Assembly (NCBI GenBank): GCA_029237695.1
Contig: CM055268.1
Location: 54,397,131 to 54,461,130, forward strand
Length of the DNA stretch: 64,000 nt
Origin: Conchocele bisecta
Lineage: Eukaryota; Mollusca; Bivalvia; Lucinida; Thyasiridae
Reading direction: 5' to 3'
Each line of letters opens with the position of its first letter. The stretch's first letter is position 1. Positions 1 to 10,486 of the stretch are shown here, piece after piece. The position numbers and the translations under genes are program-made. The notes under the pieces are model-generated. The model ran no database searches. It was not told the origin of the DNA and saw only the letters and a list, made by a program, of their open reading frames with translations.

Positions 1-650
1 TCACAGGTCTCAAAACAGTTGTGTTATTTAAGAGACAATCATTTAACAAAGATGTCAACTTTATAATTATTGGTAGATTTCGGTCAATATTCATATCAGA
101 ATGTTTGTTATTGTACATGGATTTTAAATATTGTATTTATTTCCAAGTCAGGGATAATATTGAACTTTTATTCAAAGAATTATTTTATTTTTCACAGATA
201 TTAAAGTCGAAAATTATATTAATTCGTCTGTATGTTATGGAAAGCTGTCAAGATTAAGCCATAAACCATCCAAGCTGACAGCCGATAAGTACACATAGTT
301 TGATAAGTAATCTCATTCCAGAGATTGCAACAAAGAAAGTTTGACTCTTTGTCCACGGTGAGCCCCAAGACCCTAAACCAACGTCATAGGGCCAATATGT
401 AAATGAGGTAATAAATTCTGATATCACATGGTGCATAATAAACAATGTCATTGGTTAATCTAGTGTATCCAGTATGTTTGCAATTTTCGATGAAAATATA
501 GTTAGGGAACTGTTAAACGTGGTTATTTGTTAAATTCATTATTTGGGCAGAATGAGCTAATTCCCAATATACAAAAAAAGACAATGAAGAACACTTATGA
601 AATCCAAATAAACAGACTACGAGACTTCAACCTCGTAATACATACATAGT
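1..650. other. AT-rich intergenic stretch, nothing recognised
   Basis: Both strands carry only short accidental reading frames with no recognisable domain. No repeat, RNA gene or splice-linked coding exon could be supported. The minisatellite begins just after it. Confidence 0.5.
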
Positions 651-651
651 T

Positions 652-1718
652 TACAGCGTTTAGAGAGGTTCCACACATACACGTAGTTTACAGTGCTGTC
701 CGGTTTAGAGAGGTTCCGCACACATAACTAGTTTGCAATGATGTCCGGTCTACAGAGGTTCCGCACACATACCTAGTTTACAGTGATGTCCAGTTTAGAG
801 AGGCTCCGCACACATACCTAGTTTGCAGTGATGTCCGGTATACAGAGGTTCCGCACACATACCTACTTTACAGTGCTGTCCGGTTTAGAGAGGTTCCGCA
901 CATACACGTAGTTTACAGTGGTGTCCGGTCTAAGAGAGGTTCCGCACAAATACCTAGTGTATAGTGGTGTCCGTTTTAAAGCTTGCATTGGTGTCCGGTA
1001 TAGAGAGGTTCCAAAAACATACCTAGTTTACAGTGCTGTCCCATTTAGAGAGGTTTCGCACATATATCTACATGTAGCTTACAGTTTTGTCTGGTCTATA
1101 GAGGTTCCGCACACATGCCTAGTTTACAGTTGTGTCCGGTTTAGAGAGGTTTCACACATGTACTTAGCTTACAGTGGTGTCCCGTCTACAGAGGTTCCGC
1201 AAACATACCTAGTTTACAGTGATATCCCGTTCAGAGAGGTTCTGCACATACACGTTGTTTACAGTGGTTTCCGGTCTAGATAGGTTCCCCACACATACCT
1301 AGCTTGCAGTAGTGTCCCGTCTAGAGAGGTTCCGCACACATACCTAGCTTGCAGTGGTGTCTGGTTTGGAGAGGTTGCGCACATATACCTAACTTGCATT
1401 GGTGTTCGGTCTAGAGAGGTTCCGCGCAGTGCTGTCCGGTTTGAGGCGTTCCGTACATACATCTAGTTTGCAGTGGGGTGTCCGGTTTAGATATGTTACG
1501 CACATATACATACCGGTCTAGAGAGATTCCGCACACATGCCTAGCTTGCAGTGGTGTCCGATTTAGAGAGCTTCCGCACATATATATAGCTTGCATTGGT
1601 GTCCGGTCTAGAGAGGTTTCGCACACATACATAGCTTACAGTGGTGTCCGGTTTAGAGAGGTTACGCAAATATACATTGTCCGGTCTAAAGAGTTTACGC
1701 ACGAACTTAGTTTACATT
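652..1718. repeat. Minisatellite, about 47-bp unit, roughly 23 degenerate copies
   Basis: The motif GTCCGGTTTAGAGAGGTTCC, followed by a CGCACACATACCTAGTTTACAGTG-like segment with variation, recurs every 45-50 bp. Copies differ by substitutions and small indels. Because the unit is often near a multiple of three, the array creates repetitive open frames on both strands (918-1283 +, 1259-1632 -, 1478-1855 +) that are artefacts of the repeat, not genes. The core motif also occurs as transposon termini elsewhere in the window (23497-23565, 46972-46995, 49368-49380). Confidence 0.9.
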
Positions 1719-1734
1719 ATTGCCTGACGCATAT

Positions 1735-1855
1735 CTGCTCACTGCCGCTTACTGCTAGCAGTGAGACACATCTCACTGCCCACTGCTACTTACTGCTAGC
1801 AGTGAAACACACCTCACGGCCACTGCCAGCAGTGCTACTTACTGCTCACTGCTAA
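1735..1855. repeat. Low-complexity CTGCTAGCAGTG repeat block
   Basis: Short segments such as CTTACTGCTAGCAGTGA and CACTGCC recur several times in about 120 bp, directly downstream of the minisatellite. The core CTGCTAGCAG is itself palindromic. Confidence 0.6.
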
Positions 1856-2341
1856 CTTCACACCGATTTATTATGCATGCATTTTCATCGCGATTTTTAC
1901 AAATGGTCAGTTACATGGAATTCATGGAGTGAATTGGGGGAATTTGTTATAAAGTCTATTTCCTTCCATGGAGCTTCTTGATATGATATTTAACATATGC
2001 ATTTATCACATTGATGGCTATCTACCCTGTGTCATTCAGATGACCTTGAACTTGACACCACTGTGGGTGAGACACTCCGGCTATCGCCTTGTCTTGATAA
2101 CGTGTCCTTGATGCAGATAAATAATATAAAAGTGAACACACCTACCAATTCCCCCCCCCCCCGCATTGTTTATCGCGATGGGAATACTAGAAGTTCTCAC
2201 AACTGAAGTTTGTCAGATCATCGGCAGAGGTGATGTGCGATTATCCCCTGTGCATATGATCATGTGTACAATGTCAAATGTTGTATAAAAAAACACCACA
2301 TGTGTGTATGGGGCCGGCCATCTACTGGGCTGTATAAGGGA
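1856..2341. other. Intergenic stretch with a 12-base C run
   Basis: No coding frame or repeat family recognised. A homopolymer run of C lies at 2151-2162. Confidence 0.4.
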
Positions 2342-2477
2342 CATGAGAAGACAAACAAATGTTCTGACCAATTTGATTATTTTGTTCTAATGATTTCAAT
2401 TATTTGCATTAGAACGAATTGGAATGCGTTGGAATGAAATAATCAAATTGGTCAGAACATTTGATTCTCTTCTCATG
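2342..2477. mobile_element. Palindromic miniature element (foldback)
   Basis: Two inverted arms of about 45-50 bp begin CATGAGAAGA and end TCTTCTCATG, and each contains AATGTTCTGACCAATTTGAT or its complement. The arms flank a short AT-rich centre, so the whole unit can fold into one hairpin. This is the form of a miniature inverted-repeat element. No internal gene and no certain target duplication are visible. Confidence 0.7.
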
Positions 2478-2579
2478 GCCGTTATAAAGCTCCTTAAGCC
2501 ATCTGTGTTCTATGATGTAATGTTCTTGTTTTAGACAATTTGCATGTTTCTATCTCAAGGGATATACGAATGTTATTAC

Positions 2580-3365
2580 ACTCCCGCCTGCGATTCTCTG
2601 AACAAGAATTGCAATCCAGCGGTCCTTGAATTGCAATTCGTCCCCTCTGAAATTGCAGTCTAATTGCGGTCCAATCGCGGTCCCGTTTTTGCGGTCATTC
2701 TTTCGCGATACCGTTTGTGCGGTCATTCTTTCGCGGTCCAGTTTGTGCGGTCATTCTTTCGCGATACCTTTTGTGCGGTCATTCTTTCGCTATTTGCGGT
2801 AAAAAGCGGTCATTCTTTCGCAGTTTAAAGAAAAAAAGGAGCGTAAACTGCAATTAAAAGCGGAGCGCAGCGCTAACTGCGCTATAATTATTGCAATTCT
2901 TCAACCAACTCTTTGGACCACAGTCACATGATTGCAGTCCGATTGCGGTCCAAAAAACACTTAGCGTTACCCGAATATATACACCTAATTCTACTATTTA
3001 TGTATATTTTATTGGATTTTAAATGGCTAAATACAGATAGGAAAATATATCTTTTCGTCAGAAAAAAATCAAATATTTCGATTGTATTGCCGCATTGGTC
3101 AAACAGAGCGGTCCGCTGGTTTGACCGCAGAGCGCAGTGTAAAGCGATCATTCTTTCGCAGTTTAAAGAAAAAAAGGAGCGTAAACTGCAATTTTACAGT
3201 TAGCGGAGCGCAGCGCTAACTGCGCTATAATTATTGCAATTCCGCAACCAACTATTTGGACCGCAGTCACATGTTTGCAGTCCGATTGCGGTCCAATTGC
3301 AATTAATGGGAACGCGAATTGCAATCCTGCGCTCCAGGAATTGCAATTCGCCTGGTAAGAGATCC
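2580..3365. repeat. GCGGTC / GCAATT-rich repeat block with a 140-bp duplication
   Basis: A unit of about 26-30 bp containing GCGGTCATTCTTTCGC repeats tandemly at about 2690-2825. A longer segment (GCAGTTTAAAGAAAAAAAGG through CCGATTGCGGTCCA, about 140 bp) occurs twice, at 2818-2950 and 3158-3300. The outer parts (2590-2690 and 3225-3360) contain GAATTGCAATCC-type words in both orientations, giving an overall inverted-repeat look. The open frames here (2913-3203, 3163-3575) follow the repeat and show no domain. Confidence 0.7.
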
Positions 3366-4251
3366 GCAGGCCACACTGTATACACCCCACAACGAGTTGT
3401 AGGGGAAGTATACTGGAGTCAGGTTGTCCGTCCATCAGTCACTAAACTTAATATCAGAGAAATATGTTATAACTTCTATTTCCTTCATCTAAAATGCTTA
3501 ATATTTCACACATGCATTGCTGTAAGGCTCTACTACCATGCTACGCCAAATCCACGACCGTCCAACCCCCGCTGATCCCAAGGTCAATGTAAAATACTTA
3601 GTATCTTTACAAAACTTAACATCACAGAAATATGTTATACCTTCTATTATATATTATGGACATAGTTAAAATGTTAACCCAGGAGACTGGATATGTTTAT
3701 CTGGTATTTTGCTTCCATGCAAAGAAGAAATATGTGAAAAAGAAGTATGAAAATATGTGTTCTTATATAAGTCGCGCACATTAACAGTTTAGAAATTGAT
3801 CAAAATAATTAACATGAAGCTTTTCGTAATTCGGAATACACCAAATTGTGATGTTATCCTAAAGGTACATGCCCATACAGAAGGCACAACATGTTCTTTA
3901 TATCAGAGACATCATCTGAGACATTTTCTGGCAAAATAAACATTCTTTAACCATTACCCCACGCATTTATTGGCATTAGTATACATTTTATATCAGACGT
4001 AAATTTCCACACTGGTATCAGGGGCGATAACCGTGTTTCCTTAAAATGTTAACGGACATTACCATTTATTCTCTGTATTTATTTGTGCATACTGAGTGGA
4101 CATTACCTTTAAATATCCAAACGACATTATAGTGTTATACTTGATACATTAGACTATTGGCAACACATGAATACATACTGTGGTGAAGCTAAGACATACG
4201 TGGAATGAAGAATTAGGCCTCGAAAATATAAAATCACGCAAAGGATTAGTG
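3366..4251. other. Intergenic stretch with a transposon-end fragment
   Basis: The sequence near 3862-3905 (AAAGGTACATGCCCATACAG, then a TTCTTTATA-containing tail) matches the terminus of the TTAA-flanked elements at 26.5 and 60 kb; no second end was found, so it is probably a truncated copy. A short direct repeat around AAATATGTTATA...TTCTATT occurs at about 3460 and 3627. No gene recognised. Confidence 0.45.
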
Positions 4252-4355
4252 TACAGTGGGGTCAGCGTGTAAGTGCACACACGAACGCACACGACAGGTT
4301 GGAACCAACATGTCGTGTTCGTTCGTGTGTGCACTTACACGCTGACCCCACTGTA
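4252..4355. mobile_element. 104-bp palindromic TA-flanked MITE (copy 1 of 3)
   Basis: Begins TACAGTGGGGTCAGCGTG and ends with its complement CACGCTGACCCCACTGTA. The arms are almost perfectly complementary around a small centre (GGTTGGAACC). Other copies lie at 24013-24116 and 30523-30592. The TA ends suggest mobilisation by a Tc1/mariner-type transposase (inference). Confidence 0.85.
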
Positions 4356-4927
4356 GGTGTATACACTTAACACTTAATCCAAACTGTGTCACAGTTAATC
4401 TGGAATACATGGGACCATGCTGGCTGTAAGTGTACATGTGTATAATAGATTGCATGCCATCTTGTTGCAATAATATTTTTCTCAATATGAATATCTACAT
4501 ACCTTCTTGAAGACTCTTTGGAAATGCTTCTGATTCATTCCACGCTTCGATGAGCAGCATGGTCACGCTCACCAAGTATTTCAACCAGTAAATTGCCATC
4601 ACGAACGTGCTTATTTCTGAAAGGCAAGCAATGACTATTACATGGTGATATATCCGATTGGCGATGCCACAAAGAGTTTTGGCGATGAACAAAGATAACG
4701 CTTATGAAAGTCAAGTTGTGTTTATGTGTGATATGCATAATTAGTGTCATTCAGAAAGTTATATTGGACATGTAAAATATCAATCTATGTCAGCTACTTG
4801 TTTACATTAATTGGCTGAGTGTTGCGTAACACATATATGATTTAATAGCATTCAACATGTCTATGTAGTACACTGGTTGTTATGTTTGTACTAAATATAT
4901 GGTCGCATGATGAATCATCAGAAACAG
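4356..4927. other. Intergenic stretch, nothing recognised
   Basis: Minus-strand frames at 4495-4750 are short and carry no recognisable motif. This is the left flank of the virus-like element. Confidence 0.4.
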
Positions 4928-4933
4928 TATATG
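4928..4933. repeat. Candidate target-site duplication, left
   Basis: TATATG lies immediately left of the terminal CAAGGTG. The same hexamer lies at 19834-19839, one base beyond the right CACCTTG end. Alternatively the duplication is 5 bp (ATATG), with one extra AT on the right; that would agree with the exact 5-bp duplications around the two related foldback elements. Confidence 0.55.
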
Positions 4934-5310
4934 CAAGGTGTATGATCACGTGGTACTAACAACAACAACAAGTACCGATTCAAAGTACGTATTATTTTAT
5001 AGTGTCCTTATTACGTAACAGATGTTGATGAAATATGGCGCATCAAACGCGTCTTGTTAAGCTGCATTTGGTGGTCTCTTTATTTTCGTCCAAACTTATG
5101 TCGTTTTTGCGAAGAATCGATTTCCATGTCTCCGACACGGAAATCGATTCTTCGCTAAAACGACATAAGTGGTATATAGGGAGTCAAAATGATACCACCA
5201 ACGTTTGTAACGTTATTGAGCTGTATTGTAGCTCCCACCACCAACCAAAAGTTGGTGGTGGTATTGAATGATAAAAAGTGCTTCGTAGTCTCAATTATAT
5301 TAGAAATTGA
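4934..5310. repeat. Left inverted terminal repeat, with inserted hairpin
   Basis: Starts CAAGGTGTATGATCACGTGG and is complementary to the right end through ATTATATTAGAAATTG. Compared with the right repeat it holds an extra palindrome at 5095-5169: arms CTTATGTCGTTTTTGCGAAG... and ...GCTAAAACGACATAAG around ATCGATTTCC. The same hairpin words occur in the foldback relative at 26428-27549. Confidence 0.9.
5095..5169. repeat. Hairpin inside the left terminal repeat
   Basis: Two arms of about 31 bp (5095-5125 and 5139-5169) are complementary except for one small mismatch region and enclose a 13-bp loop. The right terminal repeat has only a CATAAGTCTG remnant at the equivalent place (about 19668-19677). 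Confidence 0.8.
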
Positions 5311-5368
5311 CATTTGAAATAAAAAATCGAAATCATTAATGCAATTTCAATGCGTCCGCGCGTGATAG

Positions 5369-5629
5369 TTAATATTCCAACACCCCATTTTTCTCATCCA
5401 ATATAGCTAATTTATTTCGCAGATCAACTAATTCTACCAGCTCTAGTCTACCACGTTCACCTTTAGCCACCTGACAGCGCAGTTGCTTATGTCTACAAAG
5501 AGTTTGGGCACTAACGAATTTACAAGGGCATCTGGGGCATTGAAATTGTGGGGCGACACAAGGAAATTTTCTACGTCTCGATAGATGCCTTCGTAGATAG
5601 TCTGAGCACGCAAAAGTCACACACTCCAT
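5369..5629 (-). CDS. Small C2HC zinc-finger protein, 86 aa
   Basis: The reading frame is open further upstream, but the ATG at 5629-5627 lies just after an AT-rich promoter-like tract and yields an 86-residue protein, so I chose it. Residues 31-52 form a C-x2-C-x12-H-x4-C finger, preceded by a Cys/His/Arg-rich segment (C3, C8, H15, C24 and an RRHLSRRR basic patch). The C-terminus (about 58-80) is leucine- and charge-rich and may form a short helix. It is the first gene inside the left terminal repeat and is divergent from the polymerase region. A DNA-binding role is likely from the finger; its exact function is unknown. No disruption is seen. Confidence 0.6.
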   Translation of the reverse strand: MECVTFACSDYLRRHLSRRRKFPCVAPQFQCPRCPCKFVSAQTLCRHKQLRCQVAKGERGRLELVELVDLRNKLAILDEKNGVLEY

Positions 5630-5751
5630 TATATATATGTATTTTATATATATGTATATATTTATATTCAATTGGGCGTGAAAAAAAATATGATGTAAAT
5701 TGTCACGTCCAATTGTACAGATAAATTTCATAGAGTATATATATAGAAAAT
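5630..5751. promoter_or_regulatory. Divergent AT-rich promoter-like region
   Basis: Lies between the minus-strand zinc-finger gene and the plus-strand polymerase-region gene. It contains runs of TATATATG/TATATATTTATATTC close to the zinc-finger start and GAGTATATATATAG at 5731-5744, just before the ATG at 5752. Similar TATATA tracts sit directly upstream of other genes of this element (17533-17552 and about 14868-14875), suggesting TATA-type promoters with very short leaders. Function is inferred from position and composition only. Confidence 0.5.
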
Positions 5752-6417
5752 ATGATAACGCCAGAAACAAGAGCAGAAATAGAAAGTTTGAGAAGAGAAG
5801 CCGAATCTCTAGGAATTACTTATAGTAAACGGTTGAGAATTAGGGGGTTGACAAAGCTGATAAACGCCACAAAGAATGAGGCGCTTATGAATCGATTTAG
5901 CCGAGCCCACAAACGAGGAGCCTTTAAAGACCTCTCACTAGCAGAGGAAGTTGGTAACATAATTCAAAAGGAAAGTATTGCGGGGTTAAGGGCTAGTGTA
6001 ATAAAACCTTCAAGCACCAATTCCAGACGCACAGGTGACCCAATACCAAATAATTTGGAGAATAAGAAAAAATCTATCGTTCGCGCGATAGTGGAAGAAG
6101 GTGAAGACATATTGGGGGCTCATGATGAAACATTGGAAAAGGTAGACAAGGGAAGACGGGTAGTTACATTATCCTTTCGTAAATACATTGACATTAACGA
6201 GTCTGTACGCATGTCCGATAAACTCGCTCCGTATCTAACAACCAATTTTTATTTGAGATATTCATATTCTTACAAGCTAGAACATATGGAGGAAACTAAA
6301 AATGGAAAACCTATAACTATAGTATTTCACAAAAATCTCGGTGGTAGCGAACCACTGTCATCAATGAAAACCGTTAAAAATTGGATTGGTTGTCAGATAA
6401 GGAGCAAACACGAATAA
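5752..6417 (+). CDS. N-terminal segment of the polymerase region, 221 aa
   Basis: Starts at the first ATG after the TATA-like tract. The N-terminus is helical and basic: residues 1-70 are rich in E, R and K, including KRLRIRGLTKLINATKNEAL and an FSRAHKRGAF segment. The C-terminal half (about 120-215) is more globular (RRVVTLSFRKYIDI, FYLRYSYSYKLEHMEE, KTVKNWI). The frame stops at 6417, but a second frame opening there continues with polymerase-type N-terminal sequence. I therefore think this was the N-terminus of one long polymerase protein, severed by a frameshift near 6390-6417. It could instead be a separate early protein. No catalytic motif was recognised. Confidence 0.5.
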   Translation: MITPETRAEIESLRREAESLGITYSKRLRIRGLTKLINATKNEALMNRFSRAHKRGAFKDLSLAEEVGNIIQKESIAGLRASVIKPSSTNSRRTGDPIPNNLENKKKSIVRAIVEEGEDILGAHDETLEKVDKGRRVVTLSFRKYIDINESVRMSDKLAPYLTTNFYLRYSYSYKLEHMEETKNGKPITIVFHKNLGGSEPLSSMKTVKNWIGCQIRSKHE

Positions 6418-9400
6418 TGTCTGCTAAAATAGACAGACCAAATACAAAGTGGAAGTTTGTAAGATGGGTAGAGGTTTGTGTAAAGCTAATACAGGGCAAT
6501 AGGGGAATATATTTGGGACTACAATCCAAATAAGAAGCAGGAGGAGAACTTCCAGAATGGTTGAAGAATAAAAAAGGTATGTATTCTTTAGATAAGTATA
6601 ATGACGACCTTTGTCTGTTCAGGTGTCTAGCTATGCATATGACAGGTGCAAGACCTGACAGATGAACGGACAAGGCAAAATAACTTAGTACAGAATATAC
6701 CGGTAGTAATGTGGTTTCACCAATTCCTTTTTCAGATCTGACAAAGGTTGGAGAGTTTTTTAAAATCGGTATAGAAGTATATCAACCCACCGAATGTGAC
6801 GTATGGTGGTTGAAAAAGGTACCAGCACACTACGCGGAGATAGGTAATAAACCAATGACAATAGGACTGTTTAATAATCACGCATTTCTGATAAAAAAAA
6901 AATTAAAAACCTATCTAAAATTTACGCCTGCGATAATTGCAAACAGAAATTCACGAAAGCGAGTAATATGAAGAGACACGGACCAAAATGTATGAAAGGT
7001 GAGACAAAAGTAATATGTGATGGTAATTATTTAGAGCGCCCGCGTTCGTCGTTCGAGAAAGCGTTCTACACAAAAAGTTCTAACAGTTATGGGGCGATCG
7101 ATTGGATGTACTCTGTGGAAAAGCAGGAGGGAATTCACATTCACCACGAACAGTGCGGACACGGGGGTGAAAGTTAGATTTTAGGAGCTCCAGTAGATGA
7201 ATACTGTACAGAAACCAATACCGTATATCAATATCACGGCTGTTACTGGCACGGGTGTGAGATTCATGCAAAGCATAGAAAAGAAGAACGCGCATCCACT
7301 ATCAGAAGAGATAAATTTATTAGAAGAAAAGAATTCAACCTAGTAGTTATGTGGGAATGCGAATTCCAAAGAACGGGTAAATACATAAAGATCGGTTGCG
7401 ACACTACTCTTTATCCATATCAGATAGTATACGATTTTGAGGCATATCTCAACCCAGAATTAGACACTCTCGGTAATAATCTAGAGTACGAAGCTGAGCA
7501 CGTTCCGGTAAGCGTTAGTATAGGAGATAATTTCTCAGGAACAGTAACTCATATTTGTGATAAAGATCCTGCAAAACTTATAGAAAAATTCGAAGAATAT
7601 TTGAAAGTCAGGGGAAAAGCTATAACAGAAGAAGTATGGTTAAGATATGGGTTTAATACAGAACATTTACGTAAAAACCAAATTGCCAAGATCGAACAGT
7701 GGATATATCAAGTACCGGTTATAGGTTTTAACAGCAGTAAGTACGATATAAACTTAATAAAGAAATATCTAGTAGGCGAACTGGCATCAACAACAAAGAA
7801 AGTAATGGTCGGAAAACGTGCAAACGCAACAATATTTCTATTTACTCCAGAGTTTAGATTTCTTGATGTAATACTTTACCTAGGACCTGGTGTAAATTAC
7901 GATAGTTGGATAAAAGCCTACGACTGCAAAGGACAGAAATCTTTCTTTCCTTACGAGTGGTTTGATTCTCCAGACAAACTGGATTACCCAGGACTACCAC
8001 CACCAGTGCGGCTGATGTGCATGCACATGCGCGGGATGCACTATACGCGCCACAGAAAGAAACATACGAAATGATGAAAGGTGCTCTAGTCGGAGGCCCA
8101 TCGATCGTATTTACAAGATATGCCGAAGCGGGTGTTTCAAAGATTAGAACTCCAATTCACGAATTGGGTGGTAAAACTTGCCAGGCCGTTTTGGGGTATG
8201 ATGCAAGCGCATTTTATTTATCTACGTTAAATACAGAGATGTCGTGTGGGAAAGAAACTATACACCATATAGATACCCTACATAACCCTAAATTTATAAA
8301 AAGGTTTTGTAAAAGAGTTTTATCTGGAGACTGGTTTGGGTTTGCGGAGGTGGATATAGAAGTTCCAAATAACTTAAAAGATAATTTTTCTGAAATGTCT
8401 CCACTTTTTATAAATCGTGCTGTAGAGGTTGATGAAGTTCTCGCACACATTTTAAAATATTTAAAAGATACTGGCCGAACAAGAGGAGATGGAAAAAAAT
8501 TGGTGGGATCTATGACCGCCACTAAAGTATTGCTGTACGCACCACTATTGAAATGGTATTTAAAACACGGCCTAGAAATAACTGGAGTTCATCGGGTTAT
8601 AGATTATATTAGTGGAAAACCATTCGAATGGTTCGCAAATGAAGTTACAGCCGCAAGACGAACAGGCGATGTAGAACCAAATAAGAAACCAGTAGCGGAT
8701 ATAATGAAATTATTAGGAAACTCGTGTTGTGGAAAAATGATAGAGGCAACAGAGAGACATTTAAATACGACATATACACAAGACGAAACCTGTGTTGACA
8801 AAGCATTAATATCTGCATTCTTTGACGATTTGGAAGAGATAGGAGATGAGTACGAAATATCTTCCCGAAAACCCCGGTGTGCAGTAAAGAGACCCTTCCA
8901 CTGTGGAATAGCGGTTTATCAAGTAGCTAAATTGAGAATGTTGGAATTTTACTACGAATTTATAGACAAATACGTAAAAAGAGAAGACTTTGAATTAATA
9001 CAGATGAACACGGATAGAATGTATATAGGAGTTAGTGGAAAAACAATAGAGGAATTGATTAGACCTAACTTATTAGACGAGTTTGAAAAAAAAAAAAAAA
9101 AATGGTTGGCTTGGAATAAGTGGAGTGAAAGAGAGCCAGCACTTTTCAAAATGGAATTTAGCGGAGACAGGGCGATAGCATTATCTAGTAAGTGTTATTT
9201 TGTAGAAAAAATAAATTCCATAAATAAAAACTCTGCGAAAGGAATGTCCAAAAGAACTAACAATTTAAATTGGGATATATATAAACGAGTACTAAGTGAA
9301 ACTACAGAAGATGGACAACACATTATAGATGTAGCACAAAATAGAGGATTCCAAATGAGAGACGGCGTTATGAAAACGTACTGTCAACAAAAATTAGGAC

Positions 9401-9471
9401 TCTCGGCGTACTACGATAAAAGACGCGTGTTACCAGACGGAATACATACAGAACCTCTCTATGAATACTAA
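6417..9471 (+). pseudogene. Protein-primed family B DNA polymerase (pPolB), broken
   Basis: The pieces, in order, are: an N-D-D-L-C-L-F-R-C-L segment near 6600-6630; a C-x2-C...H-x3-C zinc finger at 6929-6991; a nuclease-like domain at about 7090-7350 with TNTVYQYHGCYWHGC and MWECEF; exonuclease motif I (YDFEAYL, D at 7433 and E at 7439); exonuclease motif II (NSSKYD, about 7730); polymerase motif A (YDASAFYLS, about 8197-8226); motif B (KLLGNSCCGK, 8707-8736); motif C at 9004-9024, where the usual D-T-D reads N-T-D followed by R; then SSKCY and KGMSKR.

The breaks are an in-frame stop at about 6531, another at about 6661, frameshifts near 6665-6710 and in the A-rich run near 6893-6920, an in-frame TAG at 7175-7177, and an internal deletion plus frame change at about 8005-8045 that removes exonuclease motif III. 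Motif C loss alone would abolish catalysis. The 3' end overlaps the integrase stop by a few bases, convergently. Confidence 0.88.
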
Positions 9472-10486
9472 AGACTCTGACGATCCGGGGGTAGCTGGGT
9501 GTCAGAAGGCACCGCAAAAAGTTCTTCGCGAACAAACCCGCGAGATGGACCATCATCCAAATAGTAGAGCACGTGCTCATCGGGTTTGGTAATAGATCGA
9601 TCTAGATGATATACATTGAGAGACCACACGGGATCAGTCACGACCGCCTTTGAGCTCTCCCGGTTGATAGAGTTACCGGACGGCAACATCCGATGGAAAT
9701 CGTTTCTCCGCTAAACCAACGGGGCGCCCACGCGAGACGGCGGATGGTTTGTGCGACACCGTTTTTGCCTTGATAGCATCTACAGGTTTCTTACCGATCA
9801 ATCTGGTCACCTCGCCATTAAGTGCAGATACCACGGAGGGTAGCCTGGTCACCCACTCGGTCGATCGCGTATGAGGGTCTACAAGCTCTTTGGCATATTG
9901 GTGACCGAACAGTCTCTCAGCCAGGGTTCGATTTAACCGCTCCACGATCCCCTGGTCTCTGTGGATGTTGACGCGGCCGCGTCTGACAGAAGCGTCATGT
10001 TTAGCCAATAGATCTGAGATCGCGCCCATGAACTCGCGGCCTGGATCGACCTGGAGAAGATTCGGCCAATTGAGAGGACTCCTCTTATATATTCGGGAAA
10101 GAGCCTCGGCCACTATCTTTGACTCTTTCGTAGCCAGTGGCTCAGCCCACTTATAGCGACTCGCTACGTCAACGACTGTCAGTGCGTACTTGTACTTTTT
10201 GCGACCGACGCGATCGTGAGGGAGAAACAGGAGATCTGCTTGGTGAACTTGTTTCGGCACCGGCACGTCGAATTTCGGGCGCAGAATATTGTGAGGCGCG
10301 GATAAATAGATCTGCCAGAAGGCCTGCTTCTTGAGCCATTCCTTGGTGGCGTTTTCGGAAACCTTGGTCGCCGCCGCGAGGTTCTTGATGGCCGCGAGTC
10401 CCACTAGCCGCGGGACTGTAGTATGTGTTTGATAGCTTGCGCGCTAGGCGAACCGATAGTTTGGTATCAAGTTTGCGTGTGTCCAT
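9468..10486 (-). pseudogene. Retrovirus-like DDE integrase of the Polinton, two frameshifts
   Basis: Three frames together cover an integrase of about 335-340 codons. The N-terminal part reads from the ATG at 10486 to about 10405 (MDTRKLDTKLSVRLARKLSN). The catalytic core is 9673-10404, with D in HQADLLFLP, D in LQVDPGREF and E in GIVERLNRT about 35 residues later, the D,D(34-35)E arrangement. The C-terminal chromodomain-like part is 9468-9689 (TDPVWSLNVYHLDRS, PDEHVLYYLDD, GFVREEL). Frameshifts are therefore near 10400 and near 9680. All three catalytic acids survive, so this copy died by frame loss rather than active-site loss. Polinton integrases insert the element and create short target duplications. 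Confidence 0.9.

Noticed and set aside
652..1718. Possible CRISPR array
   Set aside because: Repeats are contiguous and degenerate with no unique spacers, and the surrounding DNA is eukaryotic.
918..1855. Several open frames of 70-125 codons on both strands
   Set aside because: They follow the 47-bp tandem repeat and have repeat-driven sequence such as VPHTYLVYSGVRF; no independent evidence of coding.
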